A stretch of 20,201 nt of DNA from a virus: the IMG/VR virus record IMGVR_UViG_3300025057_000058, positions 1 to 20,201 of that record; one strand, 5' to 3'. Under the pieces are notes generated by a model, which was not told the DNA's origin, ran no database searches, and saw nothing but the letters and a program-made list of their open reading frames with translations. Position 1 is the stretch's first letter. Every line of letters begins with the position of its first letter. Positions 12,557 through 19,748 of this stretch are shown piece after piece. A program made the translations under genes and the position numbers.

Positions 12557-14896
12557 ATGGCAACCAAGAGTGACATCGATCGTCAAGTTAAATTCGAGAG
12601 GGAGGCAATTCGTCTTGGTGTAGAAAAACTTCACAAGAACATCAAAGATCTTGAGAAGAAAGATTATGCTAGTGCATCCGTTTATGGGTGTGCTAGTATT
12701 AATGCATTGTTACCTGAACTTGTCAAACAGATAGATTCAACAAAGAATCGAATCAAAGAAGGCAAGAGTGGTGCAGCATTTAAAGAGATCCATCAGTATC
12801 TTGAACCAATAGATACAAGGATTTCTGCTGCTATTGCATTAAAGCTTACATTTGATAAAGTATTTGGATCAACAGATGATTCTAATTTACTTGTCAATGT
12901 AGCCGATAGTATTGGCACTGCTCTTGAGCAAGAAGCACAAATGCAATACTATGAACGTGAGTATCCTGGTTTACTTGAGACAATCAAGAAAAACTATTGG
13001 CATAACACAACAGGCACGCACCAAAAGTTTGTCATTGTTCGTACGATGATGAATAGGAATGACGATGTAGTTTCTTGGAACTTATGGTCTAGACCTATAC
13101 GTGTCAAGCTTGGTTGTTGGTTGCTTGATGCAATCATGGAAACAAGCGGTTGGTTTGTCACTCACTGGTCATATGAAGGTGCAAAGAAGAAGCAAGTCAT
13201 TCTACCTACACCTGAATTTGCAGCGATCAAGGATGATGTGATTAGCAAGGCTGAGTTGTTCAGTCCCATTGCTTACCCAATGCTCATTGAGCCTAACGAC
13301 TGGACCAATGAGAGGAAGGGTGGTTACCTTTTAAACGAGGTAATGCGAGGCAATGATATGGTCCGACGCGGTGTCCCATGTATACAGGGGGAGATACCCA
13401 TCCAATTCCTGAACAAGATCCAGAAGGTAGCGTTTAAACTCAACCCATTTATTGTGGGAGTAGCGGACCATCTGCTTGAAAAAGGAATCAGTGTGGGTAA
13501 ATTCATTCCTGTTGTTGAAATACCAAAGCCACCTAAACCTGTAGACATTGCGACTAATTCTGATAGTCGTAAAGATTACAGGCGTAGATGTGCAGAGGTA
13601 ATGAACACCAATGCTGGGTCATTTAAGAGATCATGTCGAACTCGTATGACCATGCAAGCTGTGGATTTATTTAGGGATGAGAAAGAGTTCTACATACCGT
13701 GGTCATTTGACTACAGAGGTAGAGCTTATCCTATTCCTGCTTTCTTAACTCCACAAGACACAGACTTTGGTAAATCTTTATTAAGATTTGCTAATGAGTC
13801 ATTCATGTCTCCTGAAGCTGAAGATTGGCTAGCCTTTCAAGTAGCAACTACTTATGGACTAGACAAATCTCCTATTAAAGAAAGACTTGAATGGGCAAGT
13901 CACCATCACAATTTGCTAACTCGAATAGCTTTAGATCCAATTGGTTGTCTTCCTGAATGGGAAGCTGCTGATGAACCTTGGCAATTCTTAGCAGCTGTAG
14001 ATGAGTATTACCATTGTGTCATTGCTTGTGATCGTCAGTTTACAAGTCTACCAGTGGCAACAGATGCCACGTGCTCAGGGTTACAGATCCTGGCAGGTCT
14101 TGCTAAAGACAAGTCAACTGCGACCTTGGTCAATGTGACACCTTCAAATGAACCTCAAGATGCATACAAAGTCATTGCTGAAGTAGCAAAACCTAATGTT
14201 CCTGAGAGTATTAAACCTCACATGGATAGAAAGGTAACCAAGCGAACAGTTATGACTGTACCTTACAATGCAAAACCATTCTCAAACAGAGGCTACATTC
14301 GTGAAGCTTTGAAAGAGAAAGGTGTCGAGATCTCTAAAGAAGATCTAACAGCGACTGTTGATGCAGTAAGGAAAGCTATGCATAAGGTTGTTCCTGGTCC
14401 TATGGCAGTGATGTCATGGATTGAGAAAGAAGTAGGCAGAGCTATCAAAGCTGGTAAAGAAGAAATCCAATGGGTCACACCTTCAGGATTTGTTGTCACT
14501 CAGCGTTTGATGAAGAAGCTTACTGAAACAGTCAAACTTCAGTTGATGGGTCGAGTAAAGATTACAATTGCAACTGAGGACAGTGACAAGGTTGATTTGA
14601 TGCATCACAAGAATGCAACAGCACCCAATCTAATTCACAGTCTTGATGCAAGTTTGCTTCACTTGTCTACAATGAAGTTTGATGCACCAATTGCATTGAT
14701 TCATGACTCAGTGCTGTGTCGTGCTACAGACATGACAGGCTTGTCATGCATTGTCAGGGAAACCTACATGCACCTGTTTGCAGAGCATGATTTTCTGCTA
14801 GACTTTGCAAGTCAGATCGGAGCCGAGACAGAGCCACCCATCATTGGTGACCTTCGTCCCGAAAACGTTCTGGCATCCACCTATTTCTTTTGTTAA
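12557..14896 (+). CDS. T7-type single-subunit DNA-directed RNA polymerase
   Basis: The product is 779 residues (T7: 883) from ATG 12557. Motif A is ATDATCSGLQILAGL with catalytic D503 (T7 D537). Motif B is RKVTKRTVMTVPYNAK with K562 and Y570, matching T7 K631 and Y639 with identical spacing. Motif C is IHDSV with H716 and D717 (T7 H811, D812). The upstream PWSFDYRGRAYP block is also family-typical. It transcribes phage middle and late genes from its own promoters. The C-terminus, ASTYFFC, stands where T7 ends in FAFA. The shorter length lies mainly in the N-terminal promoter-binding domain and insertions. Confidence 0.97.
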   Translation: MATKSDIDRQVKFEREAIRLGVEKLHKNIKDLEKKDYASASVYGCASINALLPELVKQIDSTKNRIKEGKSGAAFKEIHQYLEPIDTRISAAIALKLTFDKVFGSTDDSNLLVNVADSIGTALEQEAQMQYYEREYPGLLETIKKNYWHNTTGTHQKFVIVRTMMNRNDDVVSWNLWSRPIRVKLGCWLLDAIMETSGWFVTHWSYEGAKKKQVILPTPEFAAIKDDVISKAELFSPIAYPMLIEPNDWTNERKGGYLLNEVMRGNDMVRRGVPCIQGEIPIQFLNKIQKVAFKLNPFIVGVADHLLEKGISVGKFIPVVEIPKPPKPVDIATNSDSRKDYRRRCAEVMNTNAGSFKRSCRTRMTMQAVDLFRDEKEFYIPWSFDYRGRAYPIPAFLTPQDTDFGKSLLRFANESFMSPEAEDWLAFQVATTYGLDKSPIKERLEWASHHHNLLTRIALDPIGCLPEWEAADEPWQFLAAVDEYYHCVIACDRQFTSLPVATDATCSGLQILAGLAKDKSTATLVNVTPSNEPQDAYKVIAEVAKPNVPESIKPHMDRKVTKRTVMTVPYNAKPFSNRGYIREALKEKGVEISKEDLTATVDAVRKAMHKVVPGPMAVMSWIEKEVGRAIKAGKEEIQWVTPSGFVVTQRLMKKLTETVKLQLMGRVKITIATEDSDKVDLMHHKNATAPNLIHSLDASLLHLSTMKFDAPIALIHDSVLCRATDMTGLSCIVRETYMHLFAEHDFLLDFASQIGAETEPPIIGDLRPENVLASTYFFC
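13368..13391 (+). promoter_or_regulatory. Promoter-like motif inside the RNA polymerase gene, copy 2
   Basis: gcggtgtcccatgtata followed by ca-ggggg matches 9226-9248 with one substitution and one insertion. It is in-frame coding sequence (RGVPCIQGE), so it may be fortuitous. If functional it would give transcripts of the replication genes. Confidence 0.3.
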
Positions 14897-15463
14897 ATGA
14901 ACAAACCAATTATCACCCAAAACCCTGTTCGCCTTGAGGGTTACCAAGCTGTCTTCAAACCAAGCAAGTTTGGTAATTGTGGTCTTATGTGCATCGTCGA
15001 TCAAGGCGTTGTGGATCAGCTTGAATCACAGCGTCCTGAGCTGCTTGAATGGTGCAAGTCCAAGGTAAAGAACGTACGTCGTTCTGTGTGCAAGCCTGAG
15101 CCCTGGGAAGAGGTCTCTGAGGGTCAGTACCAGCTGAAGTTCCGTTGGAATCCTGACCAGCCTGTGCCGGTCGTAGACAGCGAAGGTACTCCCATTGTGG
15201 ATGAAGTGCCTTTGTTCTCTGGAGCTTTGGTCAAGGTTGCATTCAGGCAGCGTCCATACACTCTTCCTGATGACAGCTATGGCACGTCTCTTAAGCTGCA
15301 GGCAGTACAGGTCATCAAAGCTAGCGGCACTGCTGGTGTCGATAGTGGAGACCTGGATGCGTCTGAAGCAGCGGCTATGTTTGGTCAAACCAAAGGTTTC
15401 AAAGTAGGTGACCCAAATGTTGAGGTCATTAATAATGATGTTGAGGAGGACAGCGATTTCTAA
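14897..15463 (+). CDS. Single-stranded DNA-binding protein (T7 gp2.5-like)
   Basis: ATG 14897 directly abuts the polymerase stop. The product is 188 residues: an OB-fold-sized core (PVRLEGYQAVFKPSKFG, later LFSGALVKVAFRQRPYTLP and GTSLKLQAVQVI) and a strongly acidic C-terminal tail ending EEDSDF. The acidic tail with terminal Phe is the gp2.5 hallmark for contacting the DNA polymerase and helicase. It coats ssDNA at the fork and in recombination. The gene order RNA polymerase - SSB - endonuclease I matches T7. Confidence 0.92.
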   Translation: MNKPIITQNPVRLEGYQAVFKPSKFGNCGLMCIVDQGVVDQLESQRPELLEWCKSKVKNVRRSVCKPEPWEEVSEGQYQLKFRWNPDQPVPVVDSEGTPIVDEVPLFSGALVKVAFRQRPYTLPDDSYGTSLKLQAVQVIKASGTAGVDSGDLDASEAAAMFGQTKGFKVGDPNVEVINNDVEEDSDF

Positions 15464-15816
15464 TGAAGTTTCGCTCAGGACTTGAGAAGCAAGTTGCTAC
15501 TCTTTTAAAAGAACTGAGCGTAACATTTGAGTACGAGTCAACCAAAGTTCCGTATGAGTTGCAATGCAATTATACACCGGACTTTCTCCTCCCAAATGGT
15601 GTTTATCTTGAAGCAAAGGGGCAATTTACAGCAGAAGATCGTCGTAAGATGATTGCTGTAAAGAAGCAGCATCCAGAACTTGACATTCGGATGGTGTTTC
15701 AAGCTCCTTTCAATAAGATTGACAAACGCTCAAAGACCACGTATGCTGCTTGGTGTGAAAAAAACAACATCAAGTGGTGTGCTTTCCACTCTATCCCAAT
15801 CGAATGGCTAAAGTAA
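15463..15816 (+). CDS. Endonuclease I, Holliday-junction resolvase (T7 gp3-like)
   Basis: ATG 15463 shares one base with the previous stop (TAATG), with GAGGAGG 13 nt upstream. The product is 117 residues. The PD-(D/E)xK-type active site is clear: E8 in RSGLEKQ, D40 in YTPDFLLPNG, and E50/K52 in LEAKGQF; D40, E50 and K52 keep the spacing of T7 D55, E65 and K67. It cuts branched DNA during packaging and helps degrade host DNA. Confidence 0.93.
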   Translation: MKFRSGLEKQVATLLKELSVTFEYESTKVPYELQCNYTPDFLLPNGVYLEAKGQFTAEDRRKMIAVKKQHPELDIRMVFQAPFNKIDKRSKTTYAAWCEKNNIKWCAFHSIPIEWLK

Positions 15817-15965
15817 CTGGCGACGACTTGATGCGTACTTTGATCAACTCTTTGATCATGACGCTTGATGATCACTACGCTCCCAACGATATTATTGATA
15901 CCGTTGAGGAGGTCATGGACGCTTACGTTGAATTTGTCAATGATTATCGATCAAACCGAGAGTGA
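15804..15965 (+). CDS. Small acidic helical protein, 53 aa
   Basis: ATG 15804 (MAKVTGDDLMRTLINSLIMT) overlaps the end of endonuclease I by 13 nt, and its end overlaps the primase-helicase start by 26 nt. The product is helical and acidic (IIDTVEEVMDAYVEFVNDYR). The double overlap supports a real translated gene. T7 has its lysozyme gene (3.5) at this place; this protein is far too short and unrelated to that. Confidence 0.6.
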   Translation: MAKVTGDDLMRTLINSLIMTLDDHYAPNDIIDTVEEVMDAYVEFVNDYRSNRE

Positions 15966-17535
15966 GTTCCTGCGGCACATTCCGTGCAACAACTGTGGCT
16001 CATCTGATGCAAACAGCTTGTATACAGATGGGCACACATTTTGTTTTGCTTGTCAACACTGGGCTCCAGGAGAAGATCTCGTTGTTCACCATCACGCTAC
16101 TGTGTCCACAACCTTAAAAGGATCTGCAATTCGACTACCTTCAAGAGGTCTAGGCGATCAAACTTGTGAGTTTTACAAAATTTACAAGGACAATGATAAG
16201 CTTAGATTCCATTACTTTTCACCTGACCGACGTGTCATTGGTGCTAAAGTAAAAACAAAGGACAAATTGTTCACTTATGAAGGCGAATCCGATGGTCGTT
16301 TCTTTGGTCAACATCTTTTCAAAAATAAAGGAAAAGAAGTTATCATCACTGAAGGCGAACTTGATGCAGCGTCTGTCTACCAAAGCATTCCAAACAAGGA
16401 CTGGTGCTCTGTCGTTTCGTTACCCTCAGGTGCCGCATCAGCAAAGAAGTCAATCCAAAAGAATTTGGAGTGGCTACAGGGCTATGACACGGTTATCCTG
16501 TTCTTCGACAATGACGATGCTGGGCGTCAGGCGACGCAGGCAGCGGCTTCGGTCCTGCCACCTGGCAAGGTCAAGATCGCTTGCCTACTCAGCGACTACA
16601 AAGATGCGTCAGACGCCTTGTCTGCCAATGACTCTGAAGCGATTCGTCGCGCTATACGGGACGCACAGTTTTACCGTCCAGATGGGATCATCGACGGCAA
16701 ATCGCTTCTAGAAACAGTAACCACACCAAATCCACCAAACGATCATGACTACCCCTTTGACGGACTACAGCGACTATTGCATGGAATCAGGTATGGAGAG
16801 CTTGTCACGATCACTGCAGGCTCTGGTGTTGGAAAGTCCTCATTCTGCAGGGAGCTTGCAACTTCACTTTTACAAAAAGGAGAACGGGTCGGTTATCTTG
16901 CTCTTGAAGAATCGAACCGACGCACTGCTCTCGGTCTGATGTCTTCTGCCTTAGGCAAACCTTTTCATCTTGGTGAACATGAACGATCTACCCTCCGTGA
17001 CGCTTATCAAGCGACTCTTGCTGACTGGAACCTTTTTCTTTTTGATGGTTTTGGGAGCTTTGATCCTGACATCATTTACAACCGAATCGAATACCTGGCT
17101 ACTGGACTCGACTGCAGGATTATATTTTTAGATCACCTTTCCATCCTTCTTAGTGGTCTAGACGGTGATGAGCGCAGAATTATTGACCAGACAATGACAC
17201 GTTTGCGTTCTCTTGTTGAACGTACTGGTGTAGCTCTGTTCCTTGTATCACACTTACGTCGTACACAACAGGACAAAAACCATGAAGAAGGCGCCCGCGT
17301 TACACTGGGACAACTGCGAGGATCTGCTGCAATTGCACAACTTTCTGATGGAGTTATCGCACTCGAACGAGATCAGCAAGGTGGAGGCGAACAGTCTAAT
17401 ACAACTGTTAGAGTCCTCAAGAATCGCTATAGCGGGGAAACTGGCGTCGCCTGTGAACTAAGCTATGACTTATCTACCTGTAAATTCAATGAAACACAAT
17501 TCCAACCAGAGTTCGACGCAACCACAGACTTTTGA
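15940..17535 (+). CDS. Primase-helicase (T7 gp4-like)
   Basis: The open frame reaches back to 15865, but ATG 15940 places the zinc finger as in T7. The product is 531 residues. The zinc-binding domain has C16, C19, C35 and C38 (T7: C17, C20, C36, C39). The TOPRIM primase domain has VIITEGELDAASVYQ and VILFFDNDDAGRQA. The RecA-like helicase has Walker A TAGSGVGKSS (K299; T7 K318), Walker B CRIIFLDHLS and a VSHLRRT motif. The C-terminus ends FDATTDF, an acidic tail with terminal Phe as used by T7 gp4 to contact the polymerase. It unwinds DNA and makes primers. Confidence 0.96.
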   Translation: MIIDQTESEFLRHIPCNNCGSSDANSLYTDGHTFCFACQHWAPGEDLVVHHHATVSTTLKGSAIRLPSRGLGDQTCEFYKIYKDNDKLRFHYFSPDRRVIGAKVKTKDKLFTYEGESDGRFFGQHLFKNKGKEVIITEGELDAASVYQSIPNKDWCSVVSLPSGAASAKKSIQKNLEWLQGYDTVILFFDNDDAGRQATQAAASVLPPGKVKIACLLSDYKDASDALSANDSEAIRRAIRDAQFYRPDGIIDGKSLLETVTTPNPPNDHDYPFDGLQRLLHGIRYGELVTITAGSGVGKSSFCRELATSLLQKGERVGYLALEESNRRTALGLMSSALGKPFHLGEHERSTLRDAYQATLADWNLFLFDGFGSFDPDIIYNRIEYLATGLDCRIIFLDHLSILLSGLDGDERRIIDQTMTRLRSLVERTGVALFLVSHLRRTQQDKNHEEGARVTLGQLRGSAAIAQLSDGVIALERDQQGGGEQSNTTVRVLKNRYSGETGVACELSYDLSTCKFNETQFQPEFDATTDF

Positions 17536-17755
17536 ATCTCCACATCAGCAAGCAATATTGAGTGGTTATAGCAAGGTTTTACAGTTATCTACTGGTGAGG
17601 TTAGTTATCGCCGTATGGCACCTGATGGTTACCCTCTCTACATTGATGTAAACAACGACCCTTACGCCTACTTGAAGCGACCCAATCCTCCTACATCTGA
17701 AGCAATTGAAAAAGCTCAATTCAAAGACAAGACCTACCGCTGGAATGGTCGCTAA
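17465..17755 (+). CDS. Hypothetical protein, 96 aa (start uncertain)
   Basis: ATG 17465 gives 96 residues, overlapping the helicase gene by 71 nt; ATG 17489 would reduce this to 47 nt. The conserved-looking part is C-terminal: GYSKVLQLSTGEVSYRRMAP, then GYPLYIDVNNDPYAYLKRPN and KTYRWNGR. No family is recognised. It lies between the helicase and polymerase genes, like several small T7 genes. Confidence 0.6.
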   Translation: MTYLPVNSMKHNSNQSSTQPQTFESPHQQAILSGYSKVLQLSTGEVSYRRMAPDGYPLYIDVNNDPYAYLKRPNPPTSEAIEKAQFKDKTYRWNGR

Positions 17756-17837
17756 GCTTATTCTAATTGATGGTCTTGTTTTAATTACAAATATTTTTAT
17801 TTGTGCGGGGGTTGTTCGTCATTGGAATGATGTATGA
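17745..17837 (+). CDS. Micro-ORF encoding a 30-aa single-span membrane peptide
   Basis: ATG 17745 overlaps the previous gene by 11 nt, and its TGA overlaps the exonuclease start as ATGA. The product begins MVAKLILIDGLVLITNIFIC and ends AGVVRHWNDV, with a central hydrophobic stretch long enough to span a membrane. Without it there is a 78-nt gap between otherwise overlapping genes. Holin-like or host-membrane-targeting roles are possible but unproven. An AT-rich hairpin (17787-17804) lies inside the ORF. Confidence 0.55.
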   Translation: MVAKLILIDGLVLITNIFICAGVVRHWNDV

Positions 17838-18370
17838 ATTTAGTTTTTGATTTAGAAACTAACGGTTTACTCAATGATGTTACCCAAATCCACTGTTTGG
17901 CAATTCATGATCTTGATGAAGGTAAGACGTATGTCTTCAACGATCAATCGTTTAGCAGAGTTGGTGACAAACCAGCGGAGGCACCAATCGTTCAAGGCAT
18001 TGAAATGCTGGAAGATGCGGACACCATTATTGGTCACAACATTATTGGCTATGATTGTCCTGTTATCAGGAAGTTTTACCCTTGGTTTGACCGATCTTAT
18101 GGTGTGGTGGACACTTTGCTGCTTAGCCGCCTTTATCATGCTAACATACTTGAGGTAGATCAAAAGAGGAAGTGGGATCAAATGCCCCTTCAACTATATG
18201 GTCGTCACTCTCTTGAAGCTTATGGCTACCGTCTCAAGTGCTACAAAGGCTCGTTTGGTAAGACTACCGACTGGTCTGATTGGTCACAAGAGATGCAAGA
18301 CTACATGGTTCAAGATGTTCAAGTTACTGTCAAATTATGGCATCACTTCCACCGTTACCTGACTGGGTAA
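17834..18370 (+). CDS. DNA polymerase 3'-5' exonuclease (proofreading) part, separate gene
   Basis: The product is 178 residues from ATG 17834, the size of the T7 gp5 exonuclease domain alone. All DnaQ-like motifs are present: Exo I FDLETNG (D6, E8), Exo II GHNIIGYD (D74) and Exo III YMVQD (Y157, D161). It ends at TAA 18368-18370 and the polymerase continues in another frame, so proofreading and synthesis are encoded on separate polypeptides unless a frameshift joins them. The two would be expected to assemble as a T7-like polymerase. Confidence 0.92.
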   Translation: MNLVFDLETNGLLNDVTQIHCLAIHDLDEGKTYVFNDQSFSRVGDKPAEAPIVQGIEMLEDADTIIGHNIIGYDCPVIRKFYPWFDRSYGVVDTLLLSRLYHANILEVDQKRKWDQMPLQLYGRHSLEAYGYRLKCYKGSFGKTTDWSDWSQEMQDYMVQDVQVTVKLWHHFHRYLTG

Positions 18371-19605
18371 TTTTAGAACACCAAGTCGCTCAACTACTTC
18401 AACAGCAAGAGGAACATGGATGGGCATTTAATGAAGCTCTTGCATGGGAGCTTGCATCGTCTCTCCAAAAAGAATTGGAAGAGACTTCTAAAATATTACG
18501 AGACAGGCATCCTTTCGTCAAAAGCGAGGAAAAAACTCCTAAAAGAACTAACAGTACCCTTGGATACGTCGAAGGATGTAAGTTCACACGAATTAAAGAG
18601 TTAAACCCTACTTCACGCGATCACATTGCATGGATCCTTACTCAATTTTACAAATGGAAACCTACCCAGATGACGGCTACTGGGAAGCCTATGGTGGACG
18701 AAACGATCCTGACCGAGATTGGTACAGAGATTTCGATGATGTTCTCCAAATGCTTGACCCTGACGAAATCACTTGGGATGCTTACGGCGGGTGTAAATGC
18801 CTGGTTGAAGCTAGAGAAGAAAGGTCGCATTCACCATCACTGTAGTGTTGCAACCATTACTCATCGTTGCGCCCATCGTAAACCAAACCTTGCCCAAGTC
18901 CCTTCTGATGAAAGATTCCGACAACTGTTCATTCCTTCAAAAGGTCTTACAATGGTTGGTGCTGACTTATCTGGAATCGAACTTAGGATGCTCGCTCACT
19001 ACCTAGCAAGGTATGATGAAGGACGTTATGCCAAACTTTTACTTGAAGATGACATTCACCAGGTAAATGCTGATGCGATTGGAATCACTCGTAAACAAGT
19101 TAAAACTGTCACGTACGCTTTCCTATACGGAGCTGGCGACCAAAAGATCGGGTTATCATTTGACGAACATCTTACTTTGCAAAGAGCTAAGTCAAAGGGC
19201 AAAGAAATCCGGGATGCTTACGTCAAAGCTATCCCAGGTCTTGGGAAGCTCCTTGACGCAGTTAAAGAAGCTGCTCAAAGGGGTTGGGTCAAATCTATAG
19301 ATGGTCGAAAGATCACTGTAAACAGTCCACACAAAGCTCTAAACATGCTGCTACAATCATCGGCAGGCGTCATCGCTAAGCGGTGGATGGTCCTAGTTGA
19401 TGAAACTAACAGGCTTTGTGGTATAAACAGCCACCAGCTTGCTTTTGTCCACGACGAACTTCAATTTGAATGCCACCCTGATCATGTCAGCGACTTACGT
19501 ACATCCTTGGTACACGGAGCTACAGCGGCTGGAGAATATTACAATCTCCGAATCCGCATCGATGCTGAAGCCACCCAAGGCTCAAACTGGGCAGAAACTC
19601 ACTAA
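18337..19605 (+). CDS. DNA polymerase (family A), polymerase domain, separate gene
   Basis: ATG 18337 (MASLPPLPDW) is chosen because the homologous region begins there; an upstream TTG (18280) is possible. The product is 422 residues and overlaps the exonuclease gene by 34 nt in the -1 phase. Motif A is GADLSGIELRMLAHY (D210). Motif B is RKQVKTVTYAFLYGAG (K256, Y260, Y264). Motif C is FVHDELQFE (H372, D373, E374). The FNPSSRDH-like marker NPTSRDH is present near residue 90. The segment where T7 gp5 has its long thioredoxin-binding loop is short here. Family A replication polymerase is certain; how it gains processivity is unknown. Confidence 0.93.
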   Translation: MASLPPLPDWVILEHQVAQLLQQQEEHGWAFNEALAWELASSLQKELEETSKILRDRHPFVKSEEKTPKRTNSTLGYVEGCKFTRIKELNPTSRDHIAWILTQFYKWKPTQMTATGKPMVDETILTEIGTEISMMFSKCLTLTKSLGMLTAGVNAWLKLEKKGRIHHHCSVATITHRCAHRKPNLAQVPSDERFRQLFIPSKGLTMVGADLSGIELRMLAHYLARYDEGRYAKLLLEDDIHQVNADAIGITRKQVKTVTYAFLYGAGDQKIGLSFDEHLTLQRAKSKGKEIRDAYVKAIPGLGKLLDAVKEAAQRGWVKSIDGRKITVNSPHKALNMLLQSSAGVIAKRWMVLVDETNRLCGINSHQLAFVHDELQFECHPDHVSDLRTSLVHGATAAGEYYNLRIRIDAEATQGSNWAETH

Positions 19606-19619
19606 ATCCACCAACCACC

Positions 19620-19748
19620 ATGCGAAGCAAATCCTTGATGGGTCTCAAACGTAAAGACCCTTTCACTTCTAAAAAATCCACTCAAGGTAACGGTCGTCAC
19701 AGCAAACCAAAGAAAGGCAAAAAAGCTTATCGAGGTCAAGGTAAATGA
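19620..19748 (+). CDS. Small basic protein, 42 aa
   Basis: ATG 19620 follows an A/C-rich leader (ccaccaaccacc); the TGA overlaps the next start as ATGA. The product is MRSKSLMGLKRKDPFTSKKS, then TQGNGRHSKPKKGKKAYRGQ and GK, almost entirely Lys, Arg, Ser and Gly. It is probably disordered and nucleic-acid binding. Short Lys-rich proteins between polymerase and exonuclease genes occur in related phages, as I recall. Confidence 0.65.
   Translation: MRSKSLMGLKRKDPFTSKKSTQGNGRHSKPKKGKKAYRGQGK

Noticed and set aside
15774-15803. GTG start extending the 53-aa gene upstream
   Set aside because: It would lengthen the overlap with endonuclease I; ATG 15804 is the better start.
18331-18341. Possible -1 slippery site at the exonuclease/polymerase overlap (caaattatgg)
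   Set aside because: It does not fit X-XXY-YYZ in the exonuclease frame, and an ATG with a homologous start lies right there.
18630-18845. 71-aa frame with protein-like acidic/aromatic repeats (YPDDGYWEAYGG...) inside the polymerase gene
   Set aside because: It lies wholly within well-conserved polymerase coding sequence in another phase with no start signal; treated as a shadow.
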